Virus record (IMG/VR): IMGVR_UViG_3300042154_003331
Coordinates: 1 to 48,786 of that record
Direction: 5' to 3' (one strand)
Source: a virus
DNA: 48,786 nt
Shown: piece by piece, positions 25,393 to 33,542 of the stretch
Numbering within the stretch: the stretch's first letter is position 1
Layout: each line of letters starts with the position of its first letter
Position numbers and translations under genes: made by a program
The notes under the pieces: generated by a model
Database searches by the model: none
Seen by the model: the letters and a program-made list of their open reading frames with translations, nothing else
Told to the model about the DNA's origin: nothing

Positions 25393-26304
25393 ATGGCACA
25401 AAAGGTAAATAAAGCAATGTCAAACGAATGTATATTTGAACAATATACGTTAAACAACGACACGCAATACCTTGATGAAATAGCTTTACAGAATAAGCCA
25501 TATATTAAGACAATAGCAAAGCAACTTGCCTTAAAACAAACATCCTTTTTGCACTCAATCATTGAAATAGAAGATTTGGAGCAAGAAGGATTTTTGGGTT
25601 TTAAAGAAGGTTTGAGTAGATATAAAGCAGATAGTGGTAAGAAGCTTGTAACCTATTGTGGATATTGGGCTAAAAAAAGAATGAATGAGCATTTAGCTTC
25701 GTTTGAGAATACGGTTTATCACCCCGATTGGATTAGAAGGTGGGCATTGTATGGTAATGTTTCAAAGTTTGTCAATCAAACAGAGTACCAAAAGATGGTT
25801 GTTGATGGGTATAAATCAAATATTGCAAAGCTACCAAAAGACAATGACGAGCCGATAGATGACGAAGCAGACAGTAAAATAAAGCATTTCTTAGTTGAAG
25901 AAGAGCAGTTTGATTTTGATATTGCTTTTTGCAATGTAGAGTATGATTATTTACGATTGATAGTAAGTAAGTTTAACCAACAAGAAAAAGACATAATTGA
26001 CAATATTTGGCAAGACCCAAACAAAGCGTTTAAGGCAAATAAAATTACATTAGAGTTATTTAGCAAGATTAGAAACATATACCAAACACTTAAAAAACAA
26101 GCTCATTTTGCGTCTGTTTTAGAAAATGTAGGGGAATGTTTATTGAGTAACGAAACATACGAATTTTGGGCTAAAAGCGGGTCTTGTGGAGATAAAAAAT
26201 ACAAGTACGAAGCTAAAGATATTTTTAAAATAGAAAAAACAAGGCTTGACATTAGAATAAGCAGAATATCCGAATCATTAATTCTTTTAGAAACATATAA
26301 ATAG
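25393..26304 (+). CDS. sigma-70 region 2-like transcription factor
   Basis: Residues 61-101 (DLEQEGFLGFKEGLSRYKA.., KLVTYCGYWAKKRMNEHL) follow sigma-70 regions 2.1-2.3 closely: D-L-x-Q-E-G-x-x-G-hydrophobic, Y/F-D-x-x-x-G, K-h-x-T-Y-x-x-W/Y-W-h-h. Region 2 binds the clamp helices of RNA polymerase and the -10 element. The remaining 200 residues do not show a clear region 4 helix-turn-helix; a weak candidate is FNQQEKDIIDNIWQD at about 196. Placed among late genes behind a host-type promoter with a palindrome, it may direct host polymerase to the AATATCGTATATT elements. That link is inference. Confidence 0.68.
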   Translation: MAQKVNKAMSNECIFEQYTLNNDTQYLDEIALQNKPYIKTIAKQLALKQTSFLHSIIEIEDLEQEGFLGFKEGLSRYKADSGKKLVTYCGYWAKKRMNEHLASFENTVYHPDWIRRWALYGNVSKFVNQTEYQKMVVDGYKSNIAKLPKDNDEPIDDEADSKIKHFLVEEEQFDFDIAFCNVEYDYLRLIVSKFNQQEKDIIDNIWQDPNKAFKANKITLELFSKIRNIYQTLKKQAHFASVLENVGECLLSNETYEFWAKSGSCGDKKYKYEAKDIFKIEKTRLDIRISRISESLILLETYK

Positions 26305-26305
26305 T

Positions 26306-26701
26306 ATGGCACAATATACAGCAGCGTTTAATATAACACAAGCGTTAGCGGGAGCAAAAAACATTTGGACACGAAGCAATTTGCCTGTCGTGTTCGGGGC
26401 GTATAACGCAGCAGCAACAGACCCAACAAAAGTTGTGCAAGTTTGGGTTAATGGGCAGCCCGCAGATTATCCCGTTGATGGCAGAAGAAATGGTCAAACA
26501 GATGACCCTTTAGATTTGTTAATGGTAACGGAAGATGCAACAAAGTATTCCCCTATTTTTAACATTGGAGCACCGCCCGTATTATATACCCTAACATATC
26601 CATTGTATGATACATTGGCAGCAGCACAAGCAAATAGTACGGCTGCTGGTTACAATCAATCTGCGGCAGTAGCTATAATTGTTCCTAAAAATATACCTTA
26701 A
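26306..26701 (+). CDS. hypothetical small structural-region protein, 131 residues
   Basis: Starts 1 base after the stop of the sigma-like gene, so it is co-translated. It is neutral, rich in Ala, Thr, Pro and aromatic residues, probably beta, with no signal peptide. The composition resembles minor head or tail proteins rather than enzymes. No family recognised. Confidence 0.55.
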   Translation: MAQYTAAFNITQALAGAKNIWTRSNLPVVFGAYNAAATDPTKVVQVWVNGQPADYPVDGRRNGQTDDPLDLLMVTEDATKYSPIFNIGAPPVLYTLTYPLYDTLAAAQANSTAAGYNQSAAVAIIVPKNIP

Positions 26702-26732
26702 CGATAAAAAAAATATTTTTTTTCAAAATTAA

Positions 26733-26763
26733 CTTGGAAAATTAAATTTTGTTATTACCTTTA
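26733..26763 (+). promoter_or_regulatory. host-type promoter in intergenic region
   Basis: CTTG (26733-26736), 19 bp, TACCTTTA (26756-26763): one change from consensus in each box. An inverted repeat CAAAATT (26724-26730) / AATTTTG (26745-26751) flanks the upstream box and could be an operator. Confidence 0.45.
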
Positions 26764-26805
26764 CACAAGTTTTCATATCTAAGATATAATTTGTTTTTTG
26801 TTTTT

Positions 26806-26837
26806 AATAGCCTTCGTTTCTACGGGGCTATTTTTAT
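26806..26837 (+). terminator. intrinsic terminator in a leader
   Basis: AATAGCC (26806-26812) pairs with GGCTATT (26826-26832), followed by TTTATTT. Together with the promoter at 26733 it would give an RNA of about 65 nt, which also contains the palindrome ATATCT-A-AGATAT (26775-26787). A second TAnnTTTG box (TACCTTTG, 26852-26859) lies beyond it, close to the gene at 26875. Confidence 0.55.
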
Positions 26838-26874
26838 TTAATAAACATTACTACCTTTGTTAAAAGTAAACAAT

Positions 26875-27210
26875 ATGGAAATTGTTAAGGATTGGGCGGG
26901 CAACATAGTTAAAGTGGGGGATAGGTGCCGCCTTGTTCAAATAAAAACAATTGACAACGAGTGTTGCTTTGAAGCATTGGATGGATTTAAAATATTAAAG
27001 GGTAAGAATGGAAGTCTTAAATTGCGCATAGAAGAAAACATTGGTAATTTTAAAGCAACCTATTTTTACCCTTTATCTTTTTATTGTGAGGTAAATTCTG
27101 ACGATTGTATTCTTGCTATTGAGGGCGTTTCAGACAATGAAAAGCTATACCTAAAGCACTTAATGAATAGTGCTGTAAGAACTGCCAAAAAAATTATTTC
27201 TAATAAATAA
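26875..27210 (+). CDS. hypothetical protein, 111 residues
   Basis: I choose the ATG at 26875 (MEIVKDWAGNIVKVGDRCR); a TTG at 26857 is in frame but lies inside a promoter -7 box. The N-terminus 'GNIVKVGDRCRL' looks like a small beta-barrel start. The C-terminus is a basic helix. It is the last rightward gene before the inverted tail block, controlled by its own promoters and separated by a terminator. Function unknown. Confidence 0.6.
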   Translation: MEIVKDWAGNIVKVGDRCRLVQIKTIDNECCFEALDGFKILKGKNGSLKLRIEENIGNFKATYFYPLSFYCEVNSDDCILAIEGVSDNEKLYLKHLMNSAVRTAKKIISNK

Positions 27211-27230
27211 AAAAACCCCCGAAGGGGCTT
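27211..27230 (-). terminator. intrinsic terminator between convergent genes
   Basis: On the minus strand GCCCC-TTC-GGGG is followed by seven T's (27217-27210 side), a classic terminator for the tail gene ending at 27233. In the plus direction the same stem is followed by CTTCTCTATT and is weaker. Confidence 0.8.
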
Positions 27231-27232
27231 CT

Positions 27233-30200
27233 CTATTCGTAGGCTAAGGAACAACTATTAGCTGCGAAATGTCCATTTGTTCTATACCAAATAAGAATGA
27301 CGTTTATAGTCTTTCCTTTTAGTCTTGTTCCGTTTATATTCCTTGCTTGAAATTCTGTTGGTGTTAGAGTAGTGATGTTTGAAAGTCTATTCCTTAAAAT
27401 AGAACAATACCAATCTCCTTCACGATACTGCCAATCTGAAACCGTTGCTACTTGTGTAGAGCCTGCTGTTGTGCCTTGATTGAACAATGTATTTACGTTT
27501 GATTGAACCCAAACTTCATCGGGAGCACGAGAGGCATCTAATTTTATTGCAAGTGCTGACTTTACATAATCGTAGTTGTCGCTAAAAGGAATTACAACCA
27601 TACCATTATAGTCGGGCAATACTCCCGTAGCGGGCGAAAGTATCTCGTCAAATGTTTGTGCTTCATTATCCCAAGCCCAAATCTTTTCGCTTAAAGCTAT
27701 TGGTTCAAGCATTTTAGGGATTATAGAAGTCCATTTTTTCTTCTCTACATTGTATATCCAAGAGTAACTTTTTTGGTAGTAAAAGCTTAATGGGTTCTCT
27801 AATGTTGTAGATGGCAAAACTGCTTTAGTAACTTCTGATTGAGATTTGTAACCTAAAATATATTGGTTGCCCATTGCGTGAAAACATCCATATATCTTTG
27901 CTTGGTTGCCATTTGTTTCAGAGTCTTTAAATAGTCTGTAAAACAAATTCTTTGCCTTAATATCGCTTACGGGTTGTGCGGCACCTTGATTAAACCTTAC
28001 AACTTGTTTGTTCAAAACGTCTGCCCAATATACCCCGTCTGGAGATATAGCAAAACTTCTTGGGCTGCTTGTTGCAGGATTTCCGTTAATCTCAATAATG
28101 TTATCTATAAACTTACTTGAAGCAACCAATTGACCACTACCATCGGTGTTTCGTATCAAACTTTGGTTTATCAATGTAGAATAACCCCCGCTTGCACAAA
28201 TAATCAATAAGGTTTCACTTCTACCCAAATCGCCTAATTCTCCAAGTATCATATTGATTGCTCCCGAAGTATAGTTTGTAAGTTCGTAATCCGAAAAGTC
28301 AAACTTATTCATTCCGTTAAAGTTTGAATTTTGACTTGGGTCGCCCGTATTACTCCACCTAATTTCGTTTATAGACCTTGTTTGACCTACGTTATCAACT
28401 GGGCTTACTCTGCCATACATTCCAAGCCATAAAGGGTTTGTTGTTACTTCATTTCGAGTGTTTGAAAGCCCCGTAAATGTGGCTACATTGCTTATGCGTT
28501 GTTGTGTATGGCAATCTCCATAAATTTTAAATGTTGTTCCGTTACCTGTTCCAACATAAAATCTATCTAATTGGTTTGTTCCCGAAATGACATTGCAATA
28601 TCCTAATGCAGCTACTTCATAATTGCTATTGTCTGATTGTGGTTGTTGGTAAATTGTAATATAACATAATGATTGCCTAAACTCTGCTGTCATTAATGGG
28701 TCTGCCGCCGATACTGGGGCAAGCAATATAGGGTCGTATTTTGGAGAGCTTATTTTGTCGTATTGAGATGAAAAATTGCCTGCCAAAGAAAACAATATGC
28801 TTTCAATGTTTGGCGCACTAACAATAATGTGTCCTTCAATTACATCAATTACTGCTGCTACATAAGAAGTTGCTCCCGAATAGCCTATTGGCGTACCTAT
28901 TGCACTATCAATTCTAACATAATCTCCTGCTGCATACGAATACCCTTGCTTGTACCCTTCTAAGGCATCTAAAGGTATTGCAACTCCATACAATTCGTCT
29001 GATTGAACATTATTAAACCAATCTGAACGTACATACTTTATACCGTCTGATGTTTTTCTTGCTATTTTTATAATAGTAGGCGTAAAGTTTATAAAGTTTT
29101 GGCTTGCGCTATTTTTTGATAAAGTAATAGCAAAGTATTTAGCCCAAGATGGTGCAGGGTTTACTCCCGTTATGTCTATGCCAATTGCTTCTGTTAATTG
29201 TCTTTGAAAAGGATTATATTCGGGTATTTTTATATTGCTTATTTTAGCATCACCACTACTCCTTAATGCGTAATCGTAATATCGTATTCCAAGATTATAA
29301 TTAGATACAGGCAAAAATGCTCTACCTTTTACTCCCGCAGTTTCATCGGGTTCATCCATTACATAAATGGAAAAATCGTTAAATCGAGAAATGCCATTAT
29401 AGCTTGCTGCAAGAAAAGTTGTACCCCAATTACCGCTTGGGTTTTCGCCAAGTTCGTGTAACTCCCAAACAAATCTTGCCAAAAATCTTGTGTATGTTCT
29501 TGTGGGAACAACTCCTGGAGCATCAAAAAGATGAAAGCCATTATTTGCAGCATTAGACACCGACTCTAAATAAGGGAATGGGTTTGAAAAACTGCCAGCG
29601 TGAGTTCCATCAAAAAATTGAGTACATTTTACCAAGCTTTTTTTACTTACCGTTTGTGGCGGATAATAAGGATATGTTGCTCCATCCAAATCGCTTGCTT
29701 TTAAAATAAATTCTCCATTAAATCTTAAAACAGAATATTCTTTTGGCAAAGCCCATACTTTCCCTTCATAAGAAATAAACAATCCTGCATAAATAGGGTA
29801 ATCATCTTCTGTTAAATCATAGTTTTTAGTTGTAATCATATACACTTTAACGGGTGTAGATGCAGGCATTACCGTATTGATAGTTTCTTGGTATATGTTT
29901 AGGTTTGTTGGCAATATTGTTGGCGTATCGTATCCATTAACATTGTTAGCCAACAACAATCTATTCTCCATTATTTCTAAATGTTCAGAAGTAATGGGCA
30001 TTGACTCAAATTGTTTTGAGCTACTAATAGTATCAACGGCATATAGCGTTACGCCATCGTATGTTGCTGAAAGGGCTGTTGTGCCACTATTATGATTTGC
30101 TACCGCAGTAACGTCTGCTGCAATAGCTTTATTAAATGTCTTGTAAACAAAAAAAGTATTGTCTGCAACATTCCTAACAATAAAATCTATGTTATCCCAA

Positions 30201-30961
30201 TAAGAAGGGATTTTCATACTAAAGTTTAGGTCTGCTTTAATTGTATTGCCCGCAGATGGTAGTGCATCAATGTTTGATTGTCTTTCGGGGTATTGCGTTT
30301 CGCTTAAAGGAGATAATACCGTTTCAAAGCCCCAAACATCTTTCATTCTTACGCACATTTGAAATGTACCTAATTGAATGGTATAATTAAAAATAGTGGG
30401 ATTACTTACTCTACTGCAAGACAATGGAGAAGCAAAAGGCACTCGTATAAAAGACATTTCGTCTTTTGTTACCGATGCGGTTGTGTATGACTTTGTAACG
30501 TCTAAAAATCTTGTTCCATTTACGGGGTCTGTAAAAATTAGATTGTTACCCGAAAGCCTTGCCGAAATATAAAGGTTAGCGTTCCAATTTAATCCACTTG
30601 TAGTAAATGTATCATTAAAGAATAAATCTGCTGCACCACTTTTTGTAATGCGTATAATTCTACTTCTTGTACCGCTATTGTGATAAAAAAGATAGATTGT
30701 GTTTGTTCTTGTATCTGCAACTTTACCTAATAAAGTAAAAGTAAATCCAAAAAGTAAAGTGTTTACCGCAGTTGCTTGTTTGCCATTTAAAGAGCGCAAG
30801 GAAAGATTGTCTTGTGGGCTATAATTGCCATCGCTTCCATAATCATTAGATATAGTCGTGTTTATAGCGTTTAAGACTTCATCTTTACCTATAAATGAAG
30901 GCGTATCATCGCTATTAACGCCACCTAAAAAAGTGCGAATTTCTGTATTTTTCTTTCCCAT
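27233..30961 (-). CDS. tail nozzle/stabilization protein, 1242 residues
   Basis: The N-terminus (GGVNSDDTPSFIGKDEVLNA) has the 'GG-N-D-s-P-x-x-I-x-x-x-E-h-x-x-A-x-N' pattern of large podovirus tail proteins of Bacteroidota phages (the 'stabilization protein' of crAss-like phages, with a role like T7 gp12 nozzle). The body is rich in beta strands and aromatic residues, fitting a propeller-like ring. It is the last gene of the inverted three-gene tail operon and ends at a strong terminator. The crAss-like comparison is from memory of the family pattern. Confidence 0.6.
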   Translation of the reverse strand: MGKKNTEIRTFLGGVNSDDTPSFIGKDEVLNAINTTISNDYGSDGNYSPQDNLSLRSLNGKQATAVNTLLFGFTFTLLGKVADTRTNTIYLFYHNSGTRSRIIRITKSGAADLFFNDTFTTSGLNWNANLYISARLSGNNLIFTDPVNGTRFLDVTKSYTTASVTKDEMSFIRVPFASPLSCSRVSNPTIFNYTIQLGTFQMCVRMKDVWGFETVLSPLSETQYPERQSNIDALPSAGNTIKADLNFSMKIPSYWDNIDFIVRNVADNTFFVYKTFNKAIAADVTAVANHNSGTTALSATYDGVTLYAVDTISSSKQFESMPITSEHLEIMENRLLLANNVNGYDTPTILPTNLNIYQETINTVMPASTPVKVYMITTKNYDLTEDDYPIYAGLFISYEGKVWALPKEYSVLRFNGEFILKASDLDGATYPYYPPQTVSKKSLVKCTQFFDGTHAGSFSNPFPYLESVSNAANNGFHLFDAPGVVPTRTYTRFLARFVWELHELGENPSGNWGTTFLAASYNGISRFNDFSIYVMDEPDETAGVKGRAFLPVSNYNLGIRYYDYALRSSGDAKISNIKIPEYNPFQRQLTEAIGIDITGVNPAPSWAKYFAITLSKNSASQNFINFTPTIIKIARKTSDGIKYVRSDWFNNVQSDELYGVAIPLDALEGYKQGYSYAAGDYVRIDSAIGTPIGYSGATSYVAAVIDVIEGHIIVSAPNIESILFSLAGNFSSQYDKISSPKYDPILLAPVSAADPLMTAEFRQSLCYITIYQQPQSDNSNYEVAALGYCNVISGTNQLDRFYVGTGNGTTFKIYGDCHTQQRISNVATFTGLSNTRNEVTTNPLWLGMYGRVSPVDNVGQTRSINEIRWSNTGDPSQNSNFNGMNKFDFSDYELTNYTSGAINMILGELGDLGRSETLLIICASGGYSTLINQSLIRNTDGSGQLVASSKFIDNIIEINGNPATSSPRSFAISPDGVYWADVLNKQVVRFNQGAAQPVSDIKAKNLFYRLFKDSETNGNQAKIYGCFHAMGNQYILGYKSQSEVTKAVLPSTTLENPLSFYYQKSYSWIYNVEKKKWTSIIPKMLEPIALSEKIWAWDNEAQTFDEILSPATGVLPDYNGMVVIPFSDNYDYVKSALAIKLDASRAPDEVWVQSNVNTLFNQGTTAGSTQVATVSDWQYREGDWYCSILRNRLSNITTLTPTEFQARNINGTRLKGKTINVILIWYRTNGHFAANSCSLAYE

Positions 30962-30971
30962 AACTTAAATT

Positions 30972-31316
30972 TTAAGGAGTGTTTACCGTAACTAATACCC
31001 AAAGTCCACCACCAGTTGCGGGGAATGATGTTATATAGTTTGGGGCTCCACCTTGACTTCGATAAGAATAGATACCGTTTGATGCTCCCACTCCATTAAC
31101 GTGAACAAATAACGTGTCAAGTGCTGACAACGCTTGCATTTCTGATATATTTGAAACATAATAAATGCCACGCTCCAAAAGCATTGTGCGAACATCTAAA
31201 ATTATTTGTTTTAGACTTGCAGCAGTATCATTCCACTCAACCTTTGTTGAAGGGGTGCTTTTAACGGCTGCTATTGCAGCATTTAATTCCGATATTGTAA
31301 TTGTTGTGATTGGCAT
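30972..31316 (-). CDS. small tail-fibre-associated protein, 114 residues
   Basis: The N-terminus (TITISELNAAIAAVKSTP) is a helix of the kind seen at the start of tail fibre proteins. The second half is Gly-rich and beta (GIYSYRSQGGAPNYITSFPA, GGGLWVLV), as in short fibre or baseplate-adaptor domains. Its start codon overlaps the stop of the fibre gene by one base, and it ends 10 nt before the nozzle gene. Confidence 0.5.
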   Translation of the reverse strand: MPITTITISELNAAIAAVKSTPSTKVEWNDTAASLKQIILDVRTMLLERGIYYVSNISEMQALSALDTLFVHVNGVGASNGIYSYRSQGGAPNYITSFPATGGGLWVLVTVNTP

Positions 31317-32182
31317 TAGTGAGAAATTTGATAGTCAAAATTAAGTGTTATATCTGATGGGTTTGGCGTTAGCAACGCTATTCTAAAGGTAGTGTCTGTT
31401 TTAGCTGTAACAAAAAATCCATTGTTTAAAAACAAGGCAGCAGTTTCATTATTTGTTGCTGTAATAAAAACCTTATAAGAATTAACGTGTTGTGTTGCAC
31501 CAAAGGTTACCGTAAAGCCCGTTGCCGATGTCGCCAATAAAGTGCTTACAGAGCCAGATAAAACACCAACGCTTTTTGTTTCTCCACCCGCATCATACCG
31601 CAATAGCATTTTATCAGTTGAGTTGTAGAAAATTTCGTTTGCTACAAGTGTTTTTGCGTTTATCTGTGTTGTTGTCAATACGGGTAGTCTAACCCCTCTT
31701 CCTACACCTAAGCTATCTAAAGATGCGCAATCCAACCATAGACCTACCGATGCTGCTGTTTTACCAATAGCAACTGCGCTATTTTCGTATCCAACTGCGG
31801 GGATAATGTCATCGTTTGCTGCACCTTCTTTCCATACACCACTTAGTGTGTTTTGAGAAGCAAATATTGGTCGCCATTGACCGCCTTCATTAGAAGTTAT
31901 GGCACCAAAAACAGATGCGTCAATATTTGGGTAGTATTTATAAAAATTAAGACCAAGCACACCGTTTACGCAAACAGCATATTGAGAGTCTGCTCCGCCC
32001 GCTAATGCCATTGAAGTAGTGTCCGCAAATGCCATTATTCCTCTTGAAACAATGTTTTGGTTTATTGCGGTTAATACCGCTTCCAATCCACCTGTACCTA
32101 ACCATTTTACAAGTGATTGTTCGTTTTGCATAGCAGCATCTATCTGCTGTTGTGTTACCTTTGGTGATGAAGGATTGCTCAT
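31316..32182 (-). CDS. tail fibre protein, 288 residues
   Basis: N-terminal helix (VTQQQIDAAMQNEQSLVKWL), Gly/Ala-rich middle, and a module at about 165-200 (VRLPVLTTTQINA.. EIFYNSTDKMLLRYDAG) that closely resembles the LPSMTTTQ-NA...YNS modules of the large fibre at 34693. It ends in a beta domain. First gene of the inverted tail operon, with its own late-type element 34 nt upstream. A host-binding role is inferred. Confidence 0.6.
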   Translation of the reverse strand: MSNPSSPKVTQQQIDAAMQNEQSLVKWLGTGGLEAVLTAINQNIVSRGIMAFADTTSMALAGGADSQYAVCVNGVLGLNFYKYYPNIDASVFGAITSNEGGQWRPIFASQNTLSGVWKEGAANDDIIPAVGYENSAVAIGKTAASVGLWLDCASLDSLGVGRGVRLPVLTTTQINAKTLVANEIFYNSTDKMLLRYDAGGETKSVGVLSGSVSTLLATSATGFTVTFGATQHVNSYKVFITATNNETAALFLNNGFFVTAKTDTTFRIALLTPNPSDITLNFDYQISH

Positions 32183-32195
32183 ATTGTATTTCTTT

Positions 32196-32216
32196 TCTAC
32201 TCGAATATACGATATA
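32196..32216 (-). promoter_or_regulatory. late-type promoter element 5 (minus strand)
   Basis: Read on the minus strand from 32216: TATATCGTATATT, four bases, TAGA. Its first base is 34 nt before the ATG at 32182. It is the only copy on the minus strand and it faces the only minus-strand virion operon, which supports a directional function. Confidence 0.7.
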
Positions 32217-32230
32217 GTTTAGCCCTTTTT

Positions 32231-32251
32231 AATATCGTATATTCGGTTAGA
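32231..32251 (+). promoter_or_regulatory. late-type promoter element 4
   Basis: AATATCGTATATT at 32231-32243, then TAGA at 32248-32251. The first base is 33 nt before the TTG at 32264. It is back to back with element 5, 14 bp apart. Confidence 0.7.
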
Positions 32252-32263
32252 AACGCATACGAC

Positions 32264-32899
32264 TTGAACAATATATTCGATATATGGAATTTTGTAAACT
32301 TCATTACTGACAAGTACCGAAATGGTTATTTGTCGCCAGAGGAGTTTTCTTCGGCTTTAGCTAATGGACAATTGCTGTATTGGAATTACAATATAGGTTT
32401 ACGTCAAAAAGGTAACGAATTGTCATCGGTTGCGTTATCTCCTTTTAATAGGGTTGTTAATGTAACATCAAATCCTGCGGGTTTAGCTGCGAAGCCTCTT
32501 AATTATGCAGAAACACAAGGCATATTTATAGGCTCAAACTCTGTTACTCAAATTGTGCATAACGAATTAGAGTATGCTTTAAATAGCGTGCTTTATCCTA
32601 TTGCTGAAAACCCACGCTTTATACAAGAAAGTAATGGCGTAGTAATATATCCAAAGCAAGTACACGATATAGAGTGGCATTACATTGCAAGCCCAACAAC
32701 GCCCGTTTTAGGCTATACAACTACAACCAATGGTATAGTTTATAATCCTCTTACGAGCGTTCAATTAGAGTTTGATAGACAATATTGGCAAGAAATAATT
32801 TTGCTTAGTTTACCATACATAGGAGTGAATTTATCTAATAACGAGGTTGTTGGACTACAAGAAATGTTTAATTTAAACGCAAACAATGGTAATAACTAA
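32264..32899 (+). CDS. probable head-tail connector/ring protein, TTG start
   Basis: A 211-residue protein read from a TTG (LNNIFDIWNFVNF..). The distance to the late-type element upstream equals that of the other four genes, which supports this unusual start. Content is alpha/beta with a conserved-looking 'KYRNGYLSPEEFSSALANGQ' start. The next gene overlaps it by 14 nt. It is first in a three-gene set of connector-type proteins; the exact role (ring or head-completion) is inferred from order. Confidence 0.5.
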   Translation: MNNIFDIWNFVNFITDKYRNGYLSPEEFSSALANGQLLYWNYNIGLRQKGNELSSVALSPFNRVVNVTSNPAGLAAKPLNYAETQGIFIGSNSVTQIVHNELEYALNSVLYPIAENPRFIQESNGVVIYPKQVHDIEWHYIASPTTPVLGYTTTTNGIVYNPLTSVQLEFDRQYWQEIILLSLPYIGVNLSNNEVVGLQEMFNLNANNGNN

Positions 32900-33536
32900 G
32901 GCTTTACTTGCGGAACAAATACAAAGAATTGTAAATGGCGGTTTCCCTTCTGATAGGGATAGAGTGCTTGTTCCCGAAATTAAACTTGCCATTGCAGACG
33001 TATGCAATTATCTTCTTAAAGCAGAAGTTTTTAATGTAGCTTTTAATTTTGACAATGGTAGCGTAATTGAAGGTAGCGCAATTGCTACTTACGAAAACAT
33101 ACCTATTGTAAAAGGAGCTCCTTATGGCAATATAATTACCGCAACTGCTCAAATGCCCGCAACGCCAATGATGATGCCCGAACAAATGGGCGTGTTTGGT
33201 GTGTACCCAACGGGCAGACCGCATTTAGCATATAGATATATTCCTTCGGGTTTGGTTAATCTTTGGATGGACAACCGAATGGTAAATTCTTTCCACAGAA
33301 GATTTTTTACTTGGGATAGCAATAAGATAACAATATTTGATGATGTGAGAGGTTTAGGGTTTGACGAAATAGACGTTAAATTAGTTATTTCGCCTTTAGA
33401 TAGTGCAGGGGATAATGACCCGCTACCCGTACCTCCCGAATTAAGAGATAGAATAATAACGGCGGTTGTGGCAAGGTTTATGCAAGAGCCAGACACAAAT
33501 AGAGAAGAAACAGACGAGCCATCACCATCAAAATAG
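32886..33536 (+). CDS. probable connector/ring protein, 216 residues
   Basis: Overlaps the previous gene by 14 nt. An N-terminal helix (LLAEQIQRIVNGGFPSDRDR) with 'vpEIklaIadvcNyLlK' is followed by beta-rich sequence, and near the C-terminus PPELRDRIITAVVARFM. This helix-sheet-helix plan matches ring proteins between portal and tail in crAss-like and related podoviruses. No enzymatic motif. Assignment rests on layout and position. Confidence 0.5.
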   Translation: MVITKALLAEQIQRIVNGGFPSDRDRVLVPEIKLAIADVCNYLLKAEVFNVAFNFDNGSVIEGSAIATYENIPIVKGAPYGNIITATAQMPATPMMMPEQMGVFGVYPTGRPHLAYRYIPSGLVNLWMDNRMVNSFHRRFFTWDSNKITIFDDVRGLGFDEIDVKLVISPLDSAGDNDPLPVPPELRDRIITAVVARFMQEPDTNREETDEPSPSK

Positions 33537-33542
33537 TAATTA

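Noticed and set aside
26857-26874. TTG start for the gene at 26875
   Set aside because: The TTG is part of a TAnnTTTG promoter box and would lie upstream of the transcript start.
29281-29300. Partial late-type motif (ATATCGTATTCC) inside the nozzle gene
   Set aside because: It is within a coding sequence, lacks the second half and the TAGA, and has no start codon at the right distance.
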